Program-made: the position numbers and the translations under genes
Shown here: piece by piece, positions 6,482-12,730 of the stretch
How positions within the stretch are numbered: position 1 is the first letter of the stretch
Layout of the letters: each line of letters starts with the position of its first letter
NCBI GenBank assembly: GCA_002317115.1
Contig: DCIP01000121.1
Span: 13,518 to 29,928, forward strand
Reading direction: 5' to 3'
Source: Candidatus Scybalocola fimicaballi
GTDB taxonomy: Bacteria > Bacteroidota > Bacteroidia > Bacteroidales > Paludibacteraceae
Length of the DNA: 16,411 nucleotides
The notes under the pieces: generated by a model
Seen by the model: the letters and a program-made list of their open reading frames with translations, nothing else
Databases searched by the model: none
What the model was told of the DNA's origin: nothing

Positions 6482-8678
6482 TTTCGTTATTGTTTTTTGA
6501 AACCTTTGAATTATATGTTTTTAATTTTTTTCCCTGTTTGAAACGAATGTTCAGACCTGCAAAAACTGTCGTACCCGAACTTTTTGAACCCAGATGGTAC
6601 GGATGCATTGTTCGATCAACATAGTTGAAAATGTTATCCACTCCAAACTCAGCACGATAAGCCAACTTAGAACTCTCTTTGCCCAAATCATGGGTAGTGT
6701 TCAATCTACACAAGCCAAATGGTTTTCCATTTCCATTGTTCTCATAGTAACGTGTGCTACTACCACGAGCACTGAGATTTAACCCCAATTTATATTTAGC
6801 GTTGAATTTATGGGAGTATATAGCCGACGCACTCCATTTATGGTGAGCCATTCCATCGATAATAACCTCTTTCATTTTGTCGTGGTCAGAATCATATTGA
6901 TGAGCTTTAGTGTCGAGATAGCTATAAGATGTTTTAAGCGTAAAATCCTTATTGAACTTATATGCGACGTCAATGTCTTCACCCCACGTCATTGCATCTT
7001 CCATATTCCTATACATACGAGCCTGAACCTTTCCACTACCGTCTCCCATATAAGCCATCTGCACATCCGAAGGAATCTCCTCTACAGGGACATTCACAAG
7101 AGCGATCATGTTATCAAGACGATTAATATATCCAGTTAGCGAAACAGTGACTGCCTTTCCTCGATATTCACCAGACAAACTCCAATAATTGCTTGTCTGT
7201 GGTTTAAGTTCGACGTTGCCCATATTGAAAATCGTACTGCTTCCCATCACGTGAAGATAACGGTAGTACATCTCCTTGACTGTAGGAGTCTTAAATCCTT
7301 GACTCCAGCCAAGACGTATACGGAAGTCACCCAAAGAGAACATAGTGCTCAACTTTGGGGTAAGACGGAAGCCAAAACCTTCGTTGACTACCAATCGCAG
7401 ACCAGCAGTAAGATTAAACCATTCAATTTTATCAAACTCATCCTGGACGTAGCCAGCCGCAGTCCAGTTGCTAGCCGAGCCCTCAACTGTTCTCAAAGGA
7501 GCATGCAAATAGTCCCAACGATACTCCAAACCACTGTTCAATGTATTTTTATTGGGAAGATGGAAAACACCTTTAGTTTGAACCATAACACGTTGCTGAT
7601 CACTCTGAAGATTTGTCTGGTCAGGATAAAAAGGGACTGAATACCACTCGCCATTCAAATCACCGTACTGTTCTCCTTCGAGTTTCATAAACTCATACGT
7701 ACGAGCAGTATACTTGTAATAATAGTCATGAAGATTCCAATCGACGTCGACACTCAAAATATCCTTTTTCTTTTCATCCAGAGTCCACTTTCCACCCAAC
7801 GATGCACTAGCATTTCGATACATAAGATTGTAGGTATAGACGTCGCAACTTGGATATTTGCCATCAGTAGGACGGAAGATTGTCTTAGTGTAGAATGAGC
7901 CGTCGGCGTACAGTTCTGTATTTTTATTTGGATTGTAAATCAAACGTTCAGCAATCTGCCAATTCGTATATTCATTGACAGTTTTGGTGCGAGTATCCTC
8001 TAAAATTTTACCCTCTGCAAATTGTCTCGCTGTATTCTGCCAACCATCAGTATGCTGCAACTGGAAATTTGTATAGCTTGTGACTTTACCAATACCGATG
8101 TTTATTCCATTATGCTGACGCAAATCATTGTGCATGCCAAATCTGGTAGTATTTTCCAACTGCAGACCTTCATTATCACGTTTTTTAGTGATGATATTAA
8201 TCACGCCAGCCATAGCATCACTGCCATACAAAGCAGACTGAGCCCCCTTCACAATCTCGATACGTTCAATATTGTGGGGATCAATAAGTCCAAGGTCATT
8301 CTCACCACCCACGTCGCCATGGATACGTTTGCCATCAATAAGGATAAGTATATAATTGTTGCCAAGGCCATTCAATTGCATCTGGCTACCCATGTCGCCT
8401 TGGTCGAAAGCAAAAGAAGCAGTAAGTCCACCAAGGATATCCTCAATAGATTTACCACCGTAACTATCAAGCATTTTACGTGTGATCACCTCAGTTTGGA
8501 CAGGAGCATTCTTCAGCAGACGCTCAGTGCCAGTACCGGTAATCACAACCTCATTTAGGACAGAATCTTTTTCAATGATCTGTCCATACCCGTGCATCTC
8601 CTTCGCTAACAGACACAAAGGAGCATGACACACCAAGCCCAATAGGGCAATATGTGCTAAACTAAAATATGATTGCAT
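6471..8678 (-). CDS. btuB: TonB-dependent vitamin B12 receptor, BtuB-type (first gene after the riboswitch)
   Basis: The protein has 735 aa counting from the ATG at 8678. The frame is open upstream to a GTG at 8714, but that start would put 12 hydrophilic residues before the signal peptide, so 8678 is preferred. Signal peptide: about residues 1-25 (QSYFSLAHIALLGLVCHAPL core). TonB-box-like segment: LNEVVITGTGT (41-51). Plug: about 55-165, with LIDGKRIHGDVGG and SALYGSDAMAGVINIIT. The barrel fills the rest, ending in FAGLNIRFKQ. A 20-residue hydrophilic tail (GKKLKTYNSK...) follows the last strand, which is unusual because these barrels normally stop at the final aromatic strand. A cobalamin riboswitch directly upstream identifies the likely substrate as a corrinoid. 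The last 11 nt overlap the chelatase gene. Confidence 0.92.
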   Translation of the reverse strand: MQSYFSLAHIALLGLVCHAPLCLLAKEMHGYGQIIEKDSVLNEVVITGTGTERLLKNAPVQTEVITRKMLDSYGGKSIEDILGGLTASFAFDQGDMGSQMQLNGLGNNYILILIDGKRIHGDVGGENDLGLIDPHNIERIEIVKGAQSALYGSDAMAGVINIITKKRDNEGLQLENTTRFGMHNDLRQHNGINIGIGKVTSYTNFQLQHTDGWQNTARQFAEGKILEDTRTKTVNEYTNWQIAERLIYNPNKNTELYADGSFYTKTIFRPTDGKYPSCDVYTYNLMYRNASASLGGKWTLDEKKKDILSVDVDWNLHDYYYKYTARTYEFMKLEGEQYGDLNGEWYSVPFYPDQTNLQSDQQRVMVQTKGVFHLPNKNTLNSGLEYRWDYLHAPLRTVEGSASNWTAAGYVQDEFDKIEWFNLTAGLRLVVNEGFGFRLTPKLSTMFSLGDFRIRLGWSQGFKTPTVKEMYYRYLHVMGSSTIFNMGNVELKPQTSNYWSLSGEYRGKAVTVSLTGYINRLDNMIALVNVPVEEIPSDVQMAYMGDGSGKVQARMYRNMEDAMTWGEDIDVAYKFNKDFTLKTSYSYLDTKAHQYDSDHDKMKEVIIDGMAHHKWSASAIYSHKFNAKYKLGLNLSARGSSTRYYENNGNGKPFGLCRLNTTHDLGKESSKLAYRAEFGVDNIFNYVDRTMHPYHLGSKSSGTTVFAGLNIRFKQGKKLKTYNSKVSKNNNENED

Positions 8679-8687
8679 AAGTAGATG

Positions 8688-8704
8688 ACCCCTATCCTGG
8701 GAGT
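8688..8704 (-). promoter_or_regulatory. Riboswitch expression platform: P13-like hairpin that hides the ribosome-binding region
   Basis: Read on the minus strand, ACTCC (8704-8700) pairs with GGGGT (8692-8688), including one G-U pair, around the seven-base loop CAGGATA. The 3' arm contains the purine-rich AGGGG, which ends 10 nt before the btuB ATG. The loop bases CAGGA (8699-8695) are exactly complementary to TCCTG (8827-8823) in loop L5 of the aptamer. This is the L5-L13 kissing arrangement known for translational cobalamin riboswitches: bound ligand stabilises the kiss, closes the hairpin and blocks initiation. Confidence 0.75.
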
Positions 8705-8720
8705 TTGTTATCACTTAATT

Positions 8721-8887
8721 AGACGTGGCAGGTATTCTGGCTTCCCCAGAGTCGACGTCTTCCCAACACCGTTGTGTCAGTGACATTTTTTGTCGGCTCC
8801 CTTTCTACGGGGGTCACAGCTGCAGGAACAGCTCAGGTCTTACACCTGATTCCCTTGAGCATGACGCAATTGTCATGTTACCAAATC
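8721..8887 (-). promoter_or_regulatory. Cobalamin (B12) riboswitch aptamer
   Basis: Conserved cobalamin-element blocks appear in the right order on the minus strand. CAAGGGAATCAGGTG and GTAAGACCTGA form the P3/P4 core (about 8833-8858). P5 is AGCTG/CAGCT (8833-8829 with 8822-8818), with loop TTCCTG. CTGTGACCCCC and AAAGGGAGCC follow. Then GTCACTG and the B12 box GAAGCCAGAATACCTGCC (8744-8727) complete the core. The large peripheral region between the core and the B12 box (hairpin GACA-TGTC and others) suggests the adenosylcobalamin-type class. Together with the promoter and the neighbouring terminator it fills the 362-base gene-free stretch 8679-9040. High cobalamin should shut down the whole downstream operon. 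Confidence 0.95.
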
Positions 8888-8893
8888 TGGGCG

Positions 8894-8924
8894 CAAAATT
8901 ATACTTTTTCAGAAAGAATCACAA
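8894..8924 (-). promoter_or_regulatory. Bacteroidota-type promoter of the B12 operon
   Basis: On the minus strand TAATTTTG (8901-8894) matches the -7 consensus TAnnTTTG. A TTG (8924-8922) lies 20 bases upstream, in the place of the -33 box TTTG. Transcription would start near 8887, just ahead of the riboswitch aptamer. Confidence 0.6.
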
Positions 8925-8972
8925 GAAAGAGCTATATATTCTCCATTTCTATTTATCCGTTAACGTCAGCGT

Positions 8973-9005
8973 AAAAAAAGGACCGACTCCGTTTGGAATC
9001 GGTCC
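8973..9005 (-). terminator. Rho-independent terminator after the secreted protein gene at 9041-10480
   Basis: Eleven-base arms (9005-8995 and 8990-8980) close a four-base loop. The only non-Watson-Crick pair is a G-U on the minus strand (an A-C mismatch on the plus strand), and seven T follow on the minus strand (8979-8973). This shows that it works for minus-strand transcription. It ends the glycoside hydrolase unit just before the B12-operon promoter. Confidence 0.85.
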
Positions 9006-9040
9006 TTTTGTTATTCTCAACGTTATCGTTAACGTCAGTG

Positions 9041-10480
9041 TTATTTTCTAAGCATAACCTTAGAAGCAAGCTGTCCTTTCTCGTTCTTAACAACTACAAC
9101 AACAGCCTTGTCGTTCTTAGAAGCTGTACGACCATCGATATTGTAAACAGCAACGATCTCACCGTTTACGACTACGATATCACCGTTCTCATCAACGTAA
9201 GCGACAACCTCAAATGCGTCAGCCTCAACCTGGTCTACCTTAACGTCTGTAACCTTCTGAGCAGAGAAGATAATGTTGTCAACCAAATAACCAACCTTCG
9301 CTGGCTTGAAGACCAAATCAAATGATGTTGCACCTTCAGGAACATCAACCTCACCGTTCATTGCTGTCCAAACCAACTTGATTGTGTCTTTTGCCAAGTC
9401 AACAGTCTCACCAGTATTGAATCTTACCAAGATTGGAACGTCATCGTTTGCAACGTCATCGTATTTGGCATCTTTCCAGATATGCTTCTCATTCTTATGC
9501 TTCTTGATAAGCATCTGTGAATAGATTTTCTCTGTATTAGCAGGAATCTTGATACCTGGGAACACAATAGAATCACGGATAGTCTCAACCTGCAAAGCAT
9601 GAAGAAGCTCACAATCGATGAATCCAGAACCATCCTGGTCTTTTTCTGTATCCTTTCTAAAGTCTCTAAACGCAGTTAGCGCAGGGACTGCGTTATCATC
9701 TGCGAAATAGAAATAATCCTCAGTAATGACAGGAGAAATACCTCCTAAGAAAGAGACCTCATTAGCGTTTGTTCCACCCTCTCCATAAAGAGCAGAGATA
9801 TCATTAGACTCATAGTAGAACTCTCCTAAGCCGATACCATCAAAGTTTTCAGCATAGAAAGGTTTTTCACCTTTGATTGAAACAAAACTCAAATTCTTGA
9901 TATAAGGGAATTCTGACATATCACCCTCAAGATACTCACGAGCGTAAGATACAATCATACCCTCAAGAGTTGTAGTGGAAGAAGAAGAGAAGATGTACTT
10001 CTGCACAGTAACCCACTCATCTGTTTTACCCCACTTTGCATCGACAGTACAATAAGCCTCGCTTGCAGTACAGTTCTTCTTTGACAAACTTGCCTCAGTC
10101 TCAGAGAAACCAAAGAAGAACAAAGGCTTGTTACCCTCGATCAACTTGGCTTCAGCATGAGATGCAGGAATCTTATATTCCAATACCATCATGTAATTCT
10201 TTGAAAGATCAAGCTGGTTTTTAGAATCGAACTTCAAACGTACATCCAAATAATGCTGAGACAACTGCTTGTAAACGACTACATTCTCACCGTCGACAAC
10301 TGTGTCCTTCATTTCAGATGGCACCTTTGTACCCAAATCTTCAGCGTCATACTCCACGTATGTAACATTGTCGGACATCTTTCCATCCTTGACAATCCAA
10401 TATGGATTTGAATAATCAAGTTCAGCAAATGCAGTAAGAGATGCCAATGCAGATGCTAGTGTAATAATAAGTTTTTTCAT
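9041..10480 (-). CDS. Secreted protein of unknown function with a sorting-domain-like C-terminus
   Basis: The protein has 479 aa from the ATG at 10480. The frame extends to a TTG at 10525, but the signal peptide MKKLIITLASALASLTAFA starts at 10480. The mature protein begins at Glu20. I do not recognise a catalytic family. The body is acidic, rich in beta-prone segments and aromatic residues (YLDVRLKF, NYMMVLEYKIP, PLFFFGFS, VGYLVDNIIFSA), as in all-beta binding modules. The last 65 residues (about 415-479, with GEIVAVYNIDGR and a basic LASKVMLRK end) resemble the final part of T9SS type A sorting domains but lack the usual PNP motif and the GVY/GIY turn. It follows the GH5 gene by 86 nt, with a hairpin between them, and ends in a strong terminator. 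A polysaccharide-binding accessory to the GH5 enzyme is one guess. Export is well supported; function is not. Confidence 0.75.
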   Translation of the reverse strand: MKKLIITLASALASLTAFAELDYSNPYWIVKDGKMSDNVTYVEYDAEDLGTKVPSEMKDTVVDGENVVVYKQLSQHYLDVRLKFDSKNQLDLSKNYMMVLEYKIPASHAEAKLIEGNKPLFFFGFSETEASLSKKNCTASEAYCTVDAKWGKTDEWVTVQKYIFSSSSTTTLEGMIVSYAREYLEGDMSEFPYIKNLSFVSIKGEKPFYAENFDGIGLGEFYYESNDISALYGEGGTNANEVSFLGGISPVITEDYFYFADDNAVPALTAFRDFRKDTEKDQDGSGFIDCELLHALQVETIRDSIVFPGIKIPANTEKIYSQMLIKKHKNEKHIWKDAKYDDVANDDVPILVRFNTGETVDLAKDTIKLVWTAMNGEVDVPEGATSFDLVFKPAKVGYLVDNIIFSAQKVTDVKVDQVEADAFEVVAYVDENGDIVVVNGEIVAVYNIDGRTASKNDKAVVVVVKNEKGQLASKVMLRK

Positions 10481-10507
10481 AAAAACACTAATTCTTATTT
10501 TATAAAT

Positions 10508-10541
10508 GCAGCCAAAACCGGACAAAACCAGTTTTGGCTGC
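10508..10541 (-). terminator. Inverted repeat between the GH5 gene and the downstream secreted-protein gene
   Basis: Perfect 11-base arms, GCAGCCAAAAC (10508-10518) and GTTTTGGCTGC (10531-10541), flank a 12-base loop. On the minus strand it lies 26 nt after the GH5 stop and is followed by ATTTATAAAATAAG, a poor T tract. It may be a leaky terminator or a 3'-stabilising structure that makes the GH5 message more abundant than that of the next gene. I see no clear promoter for the downstream gene in this 86-nt gap. Confidence 0.6.
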
Positions 10542-10566
10542 TAAACAATATCAATAAATCAATTGA

Positions 10567-12501
10567 TTACTTTACGATCAACTTCTCTGTTGTAGCGTTA
10601 GACTCACCAACTACTGATACGAAGTAAACGCCAGGAACGACATTCAAATTGACAGTAGTAGTTGTGTTAGCCTCTACATTTGCAGAGTAAACAACAGCAC
10701 CAAGAGAGTTAACAACCTTAACAGCTGAGTTCTCAGAAACAGAAACATTGAACAAACCACCCTCTGCTGGGTTTGGAGCGATAACAGGAGCGTTAGCAGC
10801 TGTCTCCTCTACTGCAGTAGGATCGCCAATGATCTTGAATGAACCCATACCTGCGAATGAAGTCATGAAAGCAAAAGAGATCTTGTGCTCACCAGCCTCC
10901 TCAAAACGGATCTTGTGCTTGATGTTCTTGTTGTAATCGTTGTATGGCTTAACCCAACCCCAAACGTTGTAGTCACCATTCTCATCACCACCATTACAAG
11001 TTGGCAAGTACAATGCCTGGAAACGAGTGTAATCACCATTCTCATCAACCAATGCAGGCTTTCCGTCTACAGCGATACCGAATGTATTGAAATCCTTGTG
11101 GTCACAAGCATAAACCTCGAACTCGAAGTCACCAGCCTTCTTTACATCGATAGTGTATGTGATCCACTCACCATTACCGATGTAACCCAAAGTCTTGTAA
11201 GAATCAGGATTATCCTTCTCTGAATAACCGATATCAAAGTACTCACCTGGACGGTAGTTATCCTTTGTACCAGCGTCACCAGCGTTACATGGACGCTCGT
11301 TGTTGATGTTATTACCTGGACATGCCCAATCCTCATCATAGTCGAAGTAAGCGTTGTCCTGACCACCCTTGTCATACTTACCTAGGTCAAGGATGAAATC
11401 AGCCTTGCCATCGAATACCTGTGCAGACTCGTATGGAGTTGTCTCACACTTAGACCAGTTATCACCCTTCTTCAAATTCTGTCTGATGAAGTTACCTGCG
11501 TCAGAGAAGCTCAAGTTACTGTAACCACTACCTGTGAAAGTACCTGATGACTCACCCTTATCTGCCCAGCTCCAGTTAGCCCAGCTAATGATCTGACCTC
11601 CAAGATTCTTACCGTTAGCAACCTCCAACATGTGAGAACCAGCCTTTGTATCACAACCTGAATCTCCTGTGTGGCTTGAAAGACCCCACTCACTAATGAA
11701 TACAGGAACAAATGCAGCAGCACCTGACATGATACCAAGGTATCTCTGCTGGTCACCAGCGTAGTGGTGGAAGCTGTACATCAACTGCAAATCCTTGAAA
11801 GAATCCTTAATCTCAAGTGGATCCTGGAATGCTACTGTAACATCCTGGTCCCACTGAGGTGTACCTACTAGAACAACAGCGTCTGGTGTGTACTGAGCAA
11901 TGATAGGAAGTACGTTACCAGCATATCTCTTTATCCAATCCCATACCTTATGGAATTTAGCTGGAGCTCCATCAACGTCCTCATTTGGCTCATTACAAAT
12001 CTCCCAGATCACGTGCTTGTAGCCCTTCTCCTTAACATAAGCACCCATATCCTTGAAGAAATCGCTGTATCCTGAGTAATCACTTGCATTTGGATTACCT
12101 GGAGTCAAAATGTGCCAGTCAACGATACAGTACATGTCCAACTCAGCTGTCCAATCTACACATTTCTTTACCCAATCAATGTCAACGTGAGCACCATACT
12201 TTCCACCGCCTCTTTCACCTTCGTTGATATACTGAGCAATACGAGCCATGTTAGCACCCTCATTCTTCATCTTCTGGAAAGCTGACTTGTCGTCATAGCA
12301 ACGTCTGAACCAATCTCCGTGAGTAGACCAACCTCTTAGCTGGATTGGCTCACCTGACTCAGAAGACAACTGGTTGCCTACCAACTTAAGCTTACCCCAC
12401 TGTTGAACGTAGTTGTTGCTTCCTGGATTACCTGAATAATCGAAAGCAAATGACTGCATGCAAAGCATCGCAGCAGACACTAAAGTAAATAGTTTCTTCA
12501 T
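10567..12501 (-). CDS. Secreted GH5 endoglucanase-type glycoside hydrolase with CBM6-like module and T9SS sorting domain
   Basis: The protein has 644 aa from the ATG at 12501. The frame runs on to a GTG at 12528, but the signal peptide (1-19, ending QSFA) starts at 12501. Residues 30-345 are a family 5 glycoside hydrolase barrel: LRGWSTHGDW (55-64), IVDWH (126-130), WEICNEPN with the acid/base Glu171, MYSFHHYAG (His246, Tyr247), and ISEWG with the nucleophile Glu271. The motif style resembles subfamily GH5_2 cellulases. Residues 365-558 look like a CBM6 beta-sandwich (FDIGYSEKD, GNGEWITYTIDVKKAGDFEFEVYA), which binds glucan or xylan chains. Residues 573-644 are a T9SS type A domain (IAPNPAEGGLFNV, GVYFVSV, TEKLIVK), which sends the enzyme across the outer membrane. 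Beta-1,4-glucan is the likely substrate, but GH5 covers many specificities. It has its own promoter-like site and a leader of about 90 nt. Confidence 0.93.
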   Translation of the reverse strand: MKKLFTLVSAAMLCMQSFAFDYSGNPGSNNYVQQWGKLKLVGNQLSSESGEPIQLRGWSTHGDWFRRCYDDKSAFQKMKNEGANMARIAQYINEGERGGGKYGAHVDIDWVKKCVDWTAELDMYCIVDWHILTPGNPNASDYSGYSDFFKDMGAYVKEKGYKHVIWEICNEPNEDVDGAPAKFHKVWDWIKRYAGNVLPIIAQYTPDAVVLVGTPQWDQDVTVAFQDPLEIKDSFKDLQLMYSFHHYAGDQQRYLGIMSGAAAFVPVFISEWGLSSHTGDSGCDTKAGSHMLEVANGKNLGGQIISWANWSWADKGESSGTFTGSGYSNLSFSDAGNFIRQNLKKGDNWSKCETTPYESAQVFDGKADFILDLGKYDKGGQDNAYFDYDEDWACPGNNINNERPCNAGDAGTKDNYRPGEYFDIGYSEKDNPDSYKTLGYIGNGEWITYTIDVKKAGDFEFEVYACDHKDFNTFGIAVDGKPALVDENGDYTRFQALYLPTCNGGDENGDYNVWGWVKPYNDYNKNIKHKIRFEEAGEHKISFAFMTSFAGMGSFKIIGDPTAVEETAANAPVIAPNPAEGGLFNVSVSENSAVKVVNSLGAVVYSANVEANTTTTVNLNVVPGVYFVSVVGESNATTEKLIVK

Positions 12502-12548
12502 ATTTGATATTTTAGAACTAACAATCACATGTAGTTATTAAAATTCTC

Positions 12549-12592
12549 CTCTTATAAACAATGCAGTTTTTCACGCCGTTTATGTTTAAGAG
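12549..12592 (-). other. 5'-leader hairpin of the GH5 transcript
   Basis: On the minus strand CTCTT and ATAAAC (12592-12578, separated by a four-base bulge) pair with GTTTATAAGAG (12559-12549). The predicted transcription start is near 12590, so this would fold at the very 5' end of the message. A purine-rich AGGAGA follows at once, but it lies about 45 nt from the ATG, too far to serve as its ribosome-binding site. A role in mRNA stability is an inference. Confidence 0.4.
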
Positions 12593-12596
12593 TGCC

Positions 12597-12604
12597 CAAA
12601 TATA
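12597..12604 (-). promoter_or_regulatory. Bacteroidota -7 box upstream of the GH5 gene
   Basis: TATATTTG on the minus strand is a perfect match to TAnnTTTG. The nearest -33-like TTG (12624-12622) is spaced 17 bases away, slightly short. Together with the upstream terminator at 12676-12706, it indicates that the GH5 gene starts a new transcript with a leader of about 90 nt. Confidence 0.55.
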
Positions 12605-12675
12605 GATATAATATTTCAAATCAAGATAAAAAATCAAATAAATATGTGTTTTCGAGCAAGATTTGGGGAAATAAT

Positions 12676-12706
12676 AAAAATGGAGACGCGAATATTCACG
12701 TCTCCA
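12676..12706 (-). terminator. Rho-independent terminator after the DUF4353 gene
   Basis: TGGAGACG (12681-12688) pairs with CGTCTCCA (12699-12706). The loop itself contains the palindrome GAATATTC. On the minus strand the hairpin is followed by TTTTTATTATTT (from 12680 down). It lies 25 nt past the stop codon of the beta-helix gene and separates it from the GH5 unit. Confidence 0.85.
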
Positions 12707-12730
12707 CATATTAAATCATCACTCTATTCC

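Noticed and set aside
8679..8714. Upstream extension of btuB to a GTG start at 8714
   Set aside because: It adds 12 hydrophilic residues before an otherwise normal signal peptide and reaches up through the expression-platform hairpin. The ATG at 8678, 10 nt after AGGGG, is a better start.
8725..9051. Plus-strand open frame of 108 codons over the riboswitch
   Set aside because: It lies over the aptamer, promoter and terminator, whose conserved RNA blocks explain the sequence. The translation has no recognisable features.
10481..10525. Upstream extension of the secreted protein gene to a TTG at 10525
   Set aside because: The extension would run through the intergenic hairpin and precede a clean signal peptide that begins at the ATG at 10480.
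12502..12528. Upstream extension of the GH5 gene to a GTG at 12528
   Set aside because: The nine extra residues precede a typical Lys-Lys signal peptide that starts at the ATG at 12501.
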